IMG/VR virus record: IMGVR_UViG_3300032462_000025 | Coordinates: 1-40,656 of that record | Strand: one strand, 5' to 3' | Source of the DNA: a virus | DNA: 40,656 nt | Shown here: positions 21,172-28,398 of the stretch, piece after piece | Layout: every line of letters starts with the position of its first letter | Numbering within the stretch: the stretch's first letter is position 1 | Translations under genes and position numbers: made by a program | Notes under the pieces: model-generated | Databases searched by the model: none | The model's input: only the letters and a program-made list of their open reading frames with translations | Told to the model about the DNA's origin: nothing

Positions 21172-23025
21172 TTGTTTGGAACTAATAAAATTATCGGTCA
21201 AAAATATTTCAAAGAGGCACCTGCGGACAGTCTCTTTGTAACAAGTATGTTCTTCACTTTGCAGGGCGAAGGGCCGTACGCCGGAATGCCTGCACTCTTC
21301 ATCCGTTTAACTAAATGTAATCTCGCATGTTCATTTTGTTTTGTACCATCGACACTTATAACAATGGGGGACAGCACTAAAAAACGTATAGACCAAGTTC
21401 GAATCGGTGATTCAGTTATGTCTTGGTCTGGTGATAAATTCGAGCCTAAAAATGTAACAAAGACATATAAATCCATTGCAGAAAATATTGTAAAGGTTTC
21501 TACTAATAGCTCACCTGTATGGTGTACACCAGAACATCCATTTTTAACATCGAATCGTGGATGGGTAAATGCAGAAAATTTATTACCAGGCGATAAGTTA
21601 GTCCATTGGGGAAATAAAGAACATAAAACACATTTTAATCCAATGTTTATTGAGAGTAACAGAGGAACAATGAGTGATGGAGAAAAAGATAAAGCAGCAA
21701 CGCGGTTGTCCAATCTTTGGAAAGATGATGATTTTAGGACTGCAAACATATCAAGAATGAAGGAGCACAATCCTATGTTTAATCCTGCAACCGCTCTTAA
21801 AGGATTCTTAACAAGAGTATCACAGATAAAATCTGGATTAGAAATAAAAATAGAAAATATTTGTAAAGATTTACCGATCACTTTCGTTGGAAATGGAGAT
21901 TTAGTTATTTCGTATAAAGTTCCAGATTTTCTCGTAAATGGTCAAAAGAAAGTTATAGAAGTTTGGGCCGATGATGCTTTATGGGTTAAAAAATCACCAA
22001 GAGGTAAAGAATGGATGGAAAAACGCAAGGCCATTTTTGCAAAAGAGGGATATGATACATTATTCCTCCCTCTTATCCAGGCAGAATTAAGAATGGACGA
22101 ACAATATAAAATTAGAGAAAAAGTAGCTGCATTTATTAATAATGGCAGAGTTGTGAAGTCTGTAGAATTTGTTAAAGATGGGAGAGGTTGGGCGAGACTA
22201 TATGGAACTAAATCTGCTGACAGAGAAGTTTATAATTTAGAAGTAGAAGACAATCATACATATCTTACTAATAATTGTGTAGTTCATAATTGTGATACTT
22301 TTTTCGATGACGGCGACTGGATGACATTCGAGGAAGTTGCTATTAAGGCTACAAATACAATTAGAAAATATTGGTTGGACCGTGATTTAGAAGTGCCCGA
22401 GTGGGTCGAATCAAAATCCAGACACTCCATTGGATCATTCCCGAAAGTAGTATTAGTAGTGACAGGCGGGGAACCACTATTGCAAAAAAATCTGATGGAC
22501 TTTTTCAATTATGGTAAACATAGAATAGATGGAGCTTTATTCGGTGAAATGCAAATTGAAAGTAATGGCACAGTTAATCAAAGTGTTCCAGAGTTTGTAA
22601 CATTGGTATGCAGTCCTAAATGTTCCGAGAAGAATGGCATTGCAACAAAATATCTTTCACCGACTGAGCTAATTCTCAAACGTGCAGATTGCCTAAAATT
22701 TGTAATGAGTTCAGATAAAGATAGTCCATATAACACAGTGCCACAGTGGGCACATGATTGGAGTAAACAAACAGGTAAATCTGTATATTGCAGTCCAATG
22801 AATATTTACAATACGTTCCCACAGAAGATTAAACTGTTGCATGCAGAAAAGGGTAACATTACGATGGATCAACGTTCTACAGTGGTGGAGGTTATTAGTT
22901 TTTGGGAACCAGACCTTCTTGACTTAGATGCCAATCAAAAAAATCACGAATATACTGCGAGGTATTGCATGGATCACGGATTTAAACTTAACTTGCAAAT
23001 GCACTTATATGCCAGCCTTGCATGA
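21172..23025 (+). CDS. queE: 7-carboxy-7-deazaguanine synthase QueE, interrupted by an intein
   Basis: QueE is the radical-SAM enzyme that makes the 7-deazaguanine ring from carboxy-tetrahydropterin. The extein gives 299 residues: FFTLQGEGPYAGMPALFIRL at the start, then the cluster motif C-NLA-C-SF-C (CxxxCxxC), later TGGEPLLQ (SAM-binding), and CLKFVMSS near the end. A 318-residue intein lies exactly before the third cluster Cys; after splicing the sequence reads NLACSF-CDTFF. Start is TTG 21172 with GGAG 7 bases upstream, confirmed by the QueE-like N-terminus. Together with dpdA it points to a 7-deazaguanine in phage DNA. No queC was seen, so 7-carboxy-7-deazaguanine could be the final base. 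Confidence 0.92.
   Translation: MFGTNKIIGQKYFKEAPADSLFVTSMFFTLQGEGPYAGMPALFIRLTKCNLACSFCFVPSTLITMGDSTKKRIDQVRIGDSVMSWSGDKFEPKNVTKTYKSIAENIVKVSTNSSPVWCTPEHPFLTSNRGWVNAENLLPGDKLVHWGNKEHKTHFNPMFIESNRGTMSDGEKDKAATRLSNLWKDDDFRTANISRMKEHNPMFNPATALKGFLTRVSQIKSGLEIKIENICKDLPITFVGNGDLVISYKVPDFLVNGQKKVIEVWADDALWVKKSPRGKEWMEKRKAIFAKEGYDTLFLPLIQAELRMDEQYKIREKVAAFINNGRVVKSVEFVKDGRGWARLYGTKSADREVYNLEVEDNHTYLTNNCVVHNCDTFFDDGDWMTFEEVAIKATNTIRKYWLDRDLEVPEWVESKSRHSIGSFPKVVLVVTGGEPLLQKNLMDFFNYGKHRIDGALFGEMQIESNGTVNQSVPEFVTLVCSPKCSEKNGIATKYLSPTELILKRADCLKFVMSSDKDSPYNTVPQWAHDWSKQTGKSVYCSPMNIYNTFPQKIKLLHAEKGNITMDQRSTVVEVISFWEPDLLDLDANQKNHEYTARYCMDHGFKLNLQMHLYASLA
21337..22290 (+). mobile_element. Intein with Vsr/PD-(D/E)XK-like nuclease domain
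   Basis: 318 residues within QueE. Splicing blocks: Cys1 in CFVPSTLI (block A), TPEH in CTPEHPFLT (block B), VYNLEVEDNHTYL (block F) and CVVHN followed by extein Cys (block G: penultimate His, terminal Asn, Cys+1). The middle lacks LAGLIDADG motifs; instead ISYKVPDFLVNGQKKVIEVW followed by KRKAIFAKEGYDTLFLPLIQAEL has the D...E-x-W and GY...L pattern of Vsr/EDxHD-type homing nucleases. All splicing residues are present, so it should splice. The nuclease lets it spread into intein-free queE genes. Confidence 0.88.
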
Positions 23026-23270
23026 AATTTGTAAATAAGAAAAAGGCATTGAAGTGGCATAAAGTTCACGTAGCTTGGCACGGACTTTTACATCTTAAAC
23101 TATGGTGCCAACGCCATGAAAGTAAGGGAAAGTTTTATTACACGAAAGAATATGATGTCGATGATCCAGATGAGAACGAATTGCTGATTAAATTAACTAA
23201 GATTACTTGGTACTTCCAAGACATTGCAGATGCAATGGTGTTCAAGATTATGTGGAATAGTAATGGATAA
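23022..23270 (+). CDS. Small phage protein, paralogue-like to 19911
   Basis: 82 residues, basic and His-rich at the start (KKKALKWHKVHVAWHGLLHL), then an acidic linker DVDDPDENE and the ending WYFQDIADAMVFKIMW, matching the ending of the 19911 protein. Overlaps the queE stop (ATGA). Function unknown. Confidence 0.6.
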   Translation: MKFVNKKKALKWHKVHVAWHGLLHLKLWCQRHESKGKFYYTKEYDVDDPDENELLIKLTKITWYFQDIADAMVFKIMWNSNG

Positions 23271-23490
23271 CTACACTTGGGACATCAATCCAGACGATAA
23301 AATGGCAATCATTATAAAGTGTAATGGTAAACAAGTTATGAGATTATTCATCGGGGAAGCTATGGAGTCAGCGGGCAGAAAGAATGTTATGAAACATATT
23401 TCCGACTGTGATAAAACGCCCTGGTTAACAAAATGGCACGAAGACATGATGGACGAAGAGGTAAGGATTTTAAAGGGAAATGACCTGTAG
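23263..23490 (+). CDS. Small phage protein, unknown
   Basis: 75 residues if begun at ATG 23263 (MDNYTWDINPDDKMAIIIKC); the frame is open further up but that part only shadows the previous gene. A small alpha/beta layout with KHISDCDKTPWLTKWHEDMM at the end. Ends about 50 bases before a terminator. Unknown function. Confidence 0.55.
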   Translation: MDNYTWDINPDDKMAIIIKCNGKQVMRLFIGEAMESAGRKNVMKHISDCDKTPWLTKWHEDMMDEEVRILKGNDL

Positions 23491-23537
23491 GATTATCCAT
23501 CTTGGATTTCCAAACCAGATTGTCATTCCAAAACAGG

Positions 23538-23566
23538 AAACCTGCACAGGTTTCGTGCAGGTTTTT
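23538..23566 (+). terminator. Rho-independent terminator
   Basis: Perfect 10-bp stem AAACCTGCAC / GTGCAGGTTT with a 7-base loop, running into TTTTT. It closes the queE transcription unit, and rules out the long start of the next frame. Confidence 0.9.
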
Positions 23567-23593
23567 CGCAGACACGTATACATGGAGGAAAAT

Positions 23594-24247
23594 ATGGGAG
23601 TAAGAATGGCATCAAAGAAAATAGTACCGTTTTCGTGGTATCCGTACACATGGGGGATGGCTGGAAAGACAAGGGAAGTTGCAAAAGCAGAATATGAATT
23701 AGCGGGATATGATCTCGATTCTAGGCTTTTGGAAATTAATAAAGATCAGCATGATTCGACAGAATATAATAGAAAAGAATTAGAATTACTAAGGAAGTAT
23801 GGAAAAATTTCTGATGACAAATATTTCTATGCACTTGCCGAACTTATAGAAGATACAACACAACGATCGTTAACTATACTAGACTTGGATTTTAAGACTG
23901 GTAAGATAACAGACTTGGAGCATTCAAAACAAACTGCTACACTCAAAGGTGAACCGTGGGTTACCGTCCTTAGTATGGATTTTGCAAAAAAGACCTCGCT
24001 AGAGGGTAGTTTCGAATTGGATTGGAACGAATTCTTTGTTAAAAAGTTGGAAGCCGAGGGCTATACTGCCCCGACGGCGGATCTAATTGTGAACCAGTGG
24101 TTCATGGAAGTCTGCCGTAATGTTGCTATGGAGGAATTCGATGGTACAGGTGATTTCGCAGCAGACTCGGAAGCCAATTTAGAAACTGTCAAGCGTTGGG
24201 GTGCGGAATCAGAAACTCTTATAAAAGGGAGAAAAGGATATAAATGA
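23594..24247 (+). CDS. Conserved phage protein (SWYPYTWGMAGKTRE type), unknown
   Basis: 217 residues. Start ATG 23594 has GGAGG (23584-23588) 5 bases before it. The N-terminal block PFSWYPYTWGMAGKTREVAK and AEYELAGYDLDSRLLEI is common among T4-like and proteobacterial myophages in proteins without a known role. The C-terminal half is acidic and helical (ADLIVNQWFMEVCRNVAME). No enzyme motif seen. It begins the transcription unit after the terminator and overlaps the next gene by 4 bases. Confidence 0.7.
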   Translation: MGVRMASKKIVPFSWYPYTWGMAGKTREVAKAEYELAGYDLDSRLLEINKDQHDSTEYNRKELELLRKYGKISDDKYFYALAELIEDTTQRSLTILDLDFKTGKITDLEHSKQTATLKGEPWVTVLSMDFAKKTSLEGSFELDWNEFFVKKLEAEGYTAPTADLIVNQWFMEVCRNVAMEEFDGTGDFAADSEANLETVKRWGAESETLIKGRKGYK

Positions 24248-24492
24248 TAGGCAATAGCTACTATGCAATGAAACGGCGGCTCGGCGGTATAAAATATACA
24301 TCCAGAGAAAAGCTGTGTTTCAAGTGGTATCCTACACCGGGCTGCGACGGCCACATCCATGCAAGGAGAGACAGCGTGTTTGAGCGGCATTACAACACGC
24401 CTAACACTAAGTCGAACCTTGTATATTGGCGAATGCACCCTAAAGAGTGGGATCAGATACGTGAAGGTACTCAAGGAAGAAAAATACTTTAA
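24244..24492 (+). CDS. Small basic phage protein, unknown
   Basis: 82 residues, strongly basic (MKRRLGGIKYTSREKLCFKW, then DGHIHARRDSVFERHY), suggesting nucleic-acid binding. No recognised fold. Co-translated with the previous gene (ATGA) and ending one base before the nuclease gene. Confidence 0.5.
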   Translation: MIGNSYYAMKRRLGGIKYTSREKLCFKWYPTPGCDGHIHARRDSVFERHYNTPNTKSNLVYWRMHPKEWDQIREGTQGRKIL

Positions 24493-24493
24493 T

Positions 24494-25528
24494 ATGCACA
24501 GATTCATTCACACAGACGGATACAATTTATTTCATCGCCAAATCAATATGTGCAACCCAAGCATGGGCTTAGATAGCCGTATCGGCATGGCTTTGCACAT
24601 GATACTTAGCAGTATGAAAAAAGAATACACAAGGTGGCTCGGTACCCATACAGTATTCTACATAGAGGGCCGCAGCTGGCGTAAGGATATCTATCCCGAC
24701 TATAAAGGTAACCGTAAAGTAGAATTTGCTAAACAATCAGCAAGGGAACAGGAGGATCATGGTATCCTTGTGGAAGCATTCGACGATCTTGTTACATATT
24801 TAGACACAAAGACCAATGTAACAGTATTACAGAATCCCAGAGCCGAAGCGGATGATATGATAGCCGTGTTCATTGAAGCACACCCGGATGACATTCATAT
24901 TTTGATTAGTTCCGACTCAGACTTCTTTCAATTGCTGAGATATCCTAATGTCACCCTCTATGATCCTGTCAAAGATATTCAGATAAAGCAAGATGGCGTC
25001 TACGACGATTACAATAACAAACTGGAATTCATACTAACGTCCGATGCTAAGATTAAAGCTGGGAAGAAAAATCCAAACTTTGTATGCGAGGACAAATGGT
25101 ACGAATATGCATTGTTCCTGAAATGTGTGCGCGGCGACAAAACTGATAATATCTTTAGTGCATATCCAGGTGTAAGGGAAAAGGGAACTAAAAAGCTAAT
25201 AGGTATCCGTGAAGCTTATGGTGATACAAATAAGGGCTATGCGTGGAACAACTTCATGTTACAGAAATGGATAGACCACCACGGTGTAGAAGTAAAAGTT
25301 AAAGATAAGTTTACCTTTAACAAGAAACTAATTGATCTGGATCAGATTCCCGATGATATAAAAATTGGATGTTTAGAAATTATAGCAACCGAGACTGATA
25401 GAGAAAATGTTTCGGCATTAGAGATAGGCATGGGATTTATGAAATTCTGTGGCAAATGGGATCTGAAGAGAATCGAGAGTAGTTCCTCAGCATTTATTTC
25501 AATGCTTAGATCAAAGTATAAGGAATAG
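24494..25528 (+). CDS. rnh: 5' nuclease / RNase H of the FEN family (T4 Rnh-like)
   Basis: 344 residues if started at ATG 24494 (MHRFIHTDGYNLFHRQI); T4 RNase H is about 305. Acidic metal-binding clusters: D8, AEADDMIAVFI (about 117-127), ISSDSDFFQLL (about 138-148), then the helix-hairpin-helix region CVRGDKTDNIFSAYPGV (about 214-230) that holds DNA. It removes RNA primers and flaps from lagging strands, and so belongs with the polymerase and clamp. The frame is open from 24359, but that part shadows the previous gene. Confidence 0.85.
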   Translation: MHRFIHTDGYNLFHRQINMCNPSMGLDSRIGMALHMILSSMKKEYTRWLGTHTVFYIEGRSWRKDIYPDYKGNRKVEFAKQSAREQEDHGILVEAFDDLVTYLDTKTNVTVLQNPRAEADDMIAVFIEAHPDDIHILISSDSDFFQLLRYPNVTLYDPVKDIQIKQDGVYDDYNNKLEFILTSDAKIKAGKKNPNFVCEDKWYEYALFLKCVRGDKTDNIFSAYPGVREKGTKKLIGIREAYGDTNKGYAWNNFMLQKWIDHHGVEVKVKDKFTFNKKLIDLDQIPDDIKIGCLEIIATETDRENVSALEIGMGFMKFCGKWDLKRIESSSSAFISMLRSKYKE

Positions 25529-25533
25529 GATTG

Positions 25534-26034
25534 ATGTCAATTAAATTAAAACCGATAACGGAAACTAGCTGGCTTGTCATTGGCGACACAGACGAAACAA
25601 GAATAGGACTATTAACGGAAATCAGAGAAAAATATGTGCTAATGGCACAAGGACAGAAGACACAATTCATTAATAGGAAGGAAGTAAATAAATTCTTCGA
25701 AGAGGATGTTTTTGAAAATTTGTTAACTGCTATACCTAATGCCGAGATTAAAAAGACATACTACATAAACAGTTTTCCTGTTGACTTCACCGAACCATTC
25801 GAAGTTATACTAAAGGGGAATTCATTGCCGTTGTTTAGTAAGAAACAGACAAGCGATGTGTATTATAGTGCAGGATATTATTGCTTAAACTTTCCTAAGA
25901 ACTGGATGCCTGCATATTGTCCTAAACTGTCGACACTGAAAACATATACGTATGCTGGCCCATTCAAGACAGAAATCGAAATGAGATCAAACCTTATTCG
26001 TATGCGTAAGGAAAAAAATAGAAGTAAAGCATGA
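25534..26034 (+). CDS. Conserved phage protein (LPLFxKxxxSDVYYxAGYY type), unknown
   Basis: 166 residues. The middle, INSFPVDFTEPFEVILKGNS, followed by LPLFSKKQTSDVYYSAGYYC and FPKNWMPAYCPKLSTLKTY, is a set I know from T4-like cyanophage proteins with no assigned role. Two Cys and a run of aromatic residues suggest a compact core. ATG 25534 follows AGGA; a TTG three bases earlier adds one residue. Ends over the next ATG. Confidence 0.7.
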   Translation: MSIKLKPITETSWLVIGDTDETRIGLLTEIREKYVLMAQGQKTQFINRKEVNKFFEEDVFENLLTAIPNAEIKKTYYINSFPVDFTEPFEVILKGNSLPLFSKKQTSDVYYSAGYYCLNFPKNWMPAYCPKLSTLKTYTYAGPFKTEIEMRSNLIRMRKEKNRSKA

Positions 26035-26327
26035 ATTACGGATGGATCGGCCATAAGAAAGATTTAAATTATAAATCCCACTTGTGGGGATTTATCAACA
26101 TGCCCGATATATATGCAGAATGTAATACTATTGTATTTTGTGGGGCAGCAGGCTCTCGGATCTATCTCAGACCGGGGTGGCACGACAATGATATGAAGTA
26201 TGCTATCAATGATAAGAATCGTCTCGGATATAAAGAAATTACCTATCAGAAATTCTTTATGACCTGGCCCGAACTAGTTAAGGATATGGAAATGCAAATT
26301 GTTGTAAAGAAATTAACACATGTATGA
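26031..26327 (+). CDS. Small phage protein, unknown
   Basis: 98 residues, rich in aromatic residues (GWIGHKKDLNYKSHLWGFIN, then SRIYLRPGWHDNDMKYAIN). No membrane segment. Overlaps both neighbours (4 and 8 bases), which is the main support that it is translated. Confidence 0.5.
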   Translation: MNYGWIGHKKDLNYKSHLWGFINMPDIYAECNTIVFCGAAGSRIYLRPGWHDNDMKYAINDKNRLGYKEITYQKFFMTWPELVKDMEMQIVVKKLTHV

Positions 26328-26517
26328 AATAAACAAACTGCGAACTCGACTTAAGAACATCAACAAGAATACAGTCGAGTATAGGATGACAGTAGCCGAA
26401 GCTAAAGCGTTAGTTGCCGAATTTGACACTTTAGAAAAGTTAGCAAATAAGCCTGCTGTGGAAGTTATTAAGATCTCAGAATCTGTTACAAAAATTCTCG
26501 ATGGTGGAACTTTTTAA
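26320..26517 (+). CDS. Small helical phage protein, unknown
   Basis: 65 residues. The helix KLRTRLKNINKNTVEYRMT and VAEAKALVAEFDTLEKLANK make up most of it, with regular hydrophobic spacing that may form a coiled coil. Ends the operon that began at 23594; the following gap contains a late promoter. Confidence 0.5.
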   Translation: MYEINKLRTRLKNINKNTVEYRMTVAEAKALVAEFDTLEKLANKPAVEVIKISESVTKILDGGTF

Positions 26518-26559
26518 ATATTAAGTGGATATAGAAAGCCAGTAAAAACTGTGTTTTTT

Positions 26560-26567
26560 GATAAATA
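26560..26567 (+). promoter_or_regulatory. Late-type promoter box GATAAATA
   Basis: GATAAATA in a 78-base gap; expected start about 26573, followed by GGAG (26584-26587) and ATG 26596. A late promoter with a normal leader. Confidence 0.65.
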
Positions 26568-26595
26568 TACGTACATATTTATTGGAGATATAGAA

Positions 26596-26889
26596 ATGTC
26601 AAGACCTAAACCAGTAATTTTACTCGAAAATGTAAATTCTAAAACCTATAAAGCAGAACAAGTGCTGGATGCCGATGCAATTTATGCAGTATTTCTCAAC
26701 GGTAAGCCTATCAATATTCGAACTATGAGTAACTTAGTTTCATATCCTGGACCAAAGTACAAGAAGGTCAGTTTTTCCAATTCTGGGCATGCATACAATT
26801 TAGCTGATCGTCTAAACAAGACGTTTAAAACAGTCGATTTCCAGGTGTTTAAATTGACTGCCGGGGCATTGTGTACTGAGGAAGATTAA
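26596..26889 (+). CDS. Conserved small late phage protein
   Basis: 97 residues, started at ATG 26596 behind GGAG. MSRPKPVILLENVNSKTYKA, EQVLDADAIYAVFLNGKPIN, and KVSFSNSGHAYNLADRLNK are closely packed motifs that I associate with a protein widespread in cyanophages and other T4-like phages. Its role is unknown, but the late promoter suggests a virion or assembly role. The longer frame from 26551 is excluded because it crosses the promoter. Confidence 0.7.
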   Translation: MSRPKPVILLENVNSKTYKAEQVLDADAIYAVFLNGKPINIRTMSNLVSYPGPKYKKVSFSNSGHAYNLADRLNKTFKTVDFQVFKLTAGALCTEED

Positions 26890-26934
26890 GTATTATACTT
26901 GCTAATACCTTTGTTCCACAGAATGTTTCCCTTC

Positions 26935-27324
26935 TTAACCCGCTGCCGATGGGTGTCTATCATTGGAATCTATATAATATTCCGGGTGTGCTCTGCCAAA
27001 TTTCCTAAGTATTTTTCCAGCAACGGCATTGGCTTCATTTTCAATGTCGCTACCGTCAGATCCGTCTAATTCTCGTCCATTGACAGATTGACTCCAGTGG
27101 ACTAGCTCGTGCGCGAGCGTTCTCATGATATCCATTGGGTGCCTGTCTTTTGAAACAACATTGATTCCGTTTTTGTCGAACTGACCAAAGGATGTACCAG
27201 CAGCTATAGTAGGCTGGTCGTTGATTATGTTTATTTCTGGAAGTTCGTCCAAATGAAGTTCGTGCTTGCATAATTGCAGCAAATCTGTTATCATGTGTTG
27301 TCCGACTACTTCGTTTAATCTCAT
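26935..27324 (-). CDS. HExxH zinc metallopeptidase, leaderless late gene
   Basis: 129 residues from ATG 27324. TLAHELVHWSQS gives HExxH (72-76), and IENEANAVAGKI offers the third metal ligand (Glu 95 or 97), the gluzincin-like layout of small phage peptidases. The protein starts MRLNEVV, like MKILEIL (2389) and MKINEVI (3552), a possible head-packaging leader. A minus-strand GATAAATA ends 5 bases before the ATG, placing the transcription start on the A. The upstream in-frame ATG at 27339 lies beyond the promoter. Substrate unknown. Confidence 0.8.
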   Translation of the reverse strand: MRLNEVVGQHMITDLLQLCKHELHLDELPEINIINDQPTIAAGTSFGQFDKNGINVVSKDRHPMDIMRTLAHELVHWSQSVNGRELDGSDGSDIENEANAVAGKILRKFGRAHPEYYIDSNDRHPSAAG

Positions 27325-27329
27325 ACAAC

Positions 27330-27337
27330 TATTTATC
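27330..27337 (-). promoter_or_regulatory. Late promoter GATAAATA giving a leaderless mRNA
   Basis: Minus-strand GATAAATA, then 5 bases, then the ATG at 27324. Expected start equals the first base of the codon. Confidence 0.75.
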
Positions 27338-27345
27338 ACCGAATA

Positions 27346-27570
27346 ATGAAAACTATCATAGAGCAGATATCCTTTTGGGGTGCCGTGCTTGCATCACTCC
27401 TTCTTGCTCTTAATGTCCCTATAAGTGGATGGGCTTACATATTATTCATTGCATCGAACATAGCAACATTAACGTTGATAAAGGATACAAATACACCTAA
27501 GGTAATATTCTATCAGATCTTATTCTTCACAGTTATTAATCTTATAGGCATAGGTAGATGGTTATTATAA
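27346..27570 (+). CDS. Small membrane protein with three helices
   Basis: 74 residues, nearly all hydrophobic: about 8-26 (ISFWGAVLASLLLALNVP), 28-45 (GWAYILFIASNIATLTLI) and 53-72 (IFYQILFFTVINLIGIGRW). The GWAYILF...S pattern after a short first helix resembles small PnuC/YgjV-like transporters cut to three helices, but that is a weak link. No ribosome site is clear. Divergent to the metallopeptidase gene, 21 bases apart. Confidence 0.6.
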   Translation: MKTIIEQISFWGAVLASLLLALNVPISGWAYILFIASNIATLTLIKDTNTPKVIFYQILFFTVINLIGIGRWLL

Positions 27571-27573
27571 ATA
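27566..27573 (+). promoter_or_regulatory. Late promoter TATAAATA giving a leaderless mRNA
   Basis: Exact T4 consensus TATAAATA followed by 5 bases and ATG 27579, the same geometry as at 2376 and 27330. Confidence 0.65.
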
Positions 27574-27578
27574 TAGAT

Positions 27579-27923
27579 ATGACACCACTAAAGTCAGCTG
27601 TTTTTAACGAAATACGTAAAGCACATGAAGAAATGGCTGGACTTACCGATGAGCAACTACATAGTGAATTGTTCCATACGCAAGATAGTTTGAGATTGTC
27701 ACTTGCTGGATTTATTATAATCAGAAAAATATTCACTGCCTATAGTTTCGAGTTACCAGAAACAATAAAGTCACGCCATCGGATGGGAATGGCAAAAATG
27801 GAGTATCCATATTTCTTTACAAAGACAAGACTTATTCTATTCTCAGAAATGGATGCTATGGTTGTAAAGTTGTCGGGTGGCATCGAGGGATTTTTGGAAA
27901 ATTGCTACCAGTTTGACAAATAA
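27579..27923 (+). CDS. Helical phage protein, unknown
   Basis: 114 residues from ATG 27579, chosen because the TATAAATA box ends 5 bases before it; an ATG at 27558 in frame would add seven residues. Content: MTPLKSAVFNEIRKAHEEMA, LTDEQLHSELFHTQDSLRLS and a more hydrophobic second half, helix-rich. No recognised family. A sigma70-type promoter for the next gene overlaps its stop. Confidence 0.5.
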   Translation: MTPLKSAVFNEIRKAHEEMAGLTDEQLHSELFHTQDSLRLSLAGFIIIRKIFTAYSFELPETIKSRHRMGMAKMEYPYFFTKTRLILFSEMDAMVVKLSGGIEGFLENCYQFDK

Positions 27924-27940
27924 GACACAGACTGTACAAT
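27913..27940 (+). promoter_or_regulatory. Sigma70-type promoter, near-leaderless
   Basis: TTGACA (27913-27918), 16-bp spacer, TACAAT (27935-27940), then 5 bases and ATG 27946. The expected start falls on or next to the ATG. Confidence 0.65.
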
Positions 27941-27945
27941 TTATT

Positions 27946-28398
27946 ATGAACGAACAAGATTCACTCGACAGATTATATGAGGAACTTACTCTGGATCGTA
28001 GAGTAGTTCGTGCCGAGGCACCGCCATATTATGGAATTACGGAATCACCGTACAGATGGTGGCATGGTGGATTGTGTAAGACTGGTTCAGATATAAGATA
28101 TTATAATAATGATAATAAATTACATCGAACATATGGACCGGCTTACATAAGTAAGAATTATAATTTGGAAATTTGGTACCTGAATGGAGAAGTTCACCGA
28201 GATTACAGGGAAGGGCCGGCGGTATCACATAAAACAATATTTCAGTGGTATGAACACGGTTTACGACACAGGTTGGACGGCCCGGCAGTTATCGAAGGGG
28301 CTGGCCCAAAACAATATTGGATAGGTGGACAAAGATTACCACCAAAAGAATATAAAAAAGAAATACAAAGACGTCAGCGTCGAGGATTGATAAAATGA
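27946..28398 (+). CDS. MORN-like repeat protein
   Basis: 150 residues. From about 55 come repeats of the kind (N/D)(N/G)xxHRxxGPAxI: NNDNKLHRTYGPAYI, LNGEVHRDYREGPAV, EHGLRHRLDGPAVI, and a partial YWIGGQRLPPKEY. Such MORN-like HRxDGPA repeats are common in phage and eukaryotic-virus proteins and may fold as a beta sheet binding lipid or protein. The first 50 residues are acidic. No catalytic motif. Start set by the promoter at 27913. Overlaps the next gene by 4 bases. Confidence 0.7.
   Translation: MNEQDSLDRLYEELTLDRRVVRAEAPPYYGITESPYRWWHGGLCKTGSDIRYYNNDNKLHRTYGPAYISKNYNLEIWYLNGEVHRDYREGPAVSHKTIFQWYEHGLRHRLDGPAVIEGAGPKQYWIGGQRLPPKEYKKEIQRRQRRGLIK

Noticed and set aside
21050-21241. 63-residue plus-strand frame before queE
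   Set aside because: It runs through the palindrome and ribosome site into queE in another frame and has no ribosome site of its own.
21198-21881. Minus-strand frame of 227 residues across the intein
   Set aside because: Antisense to QueE and intein, whose motifs are unmistakable.
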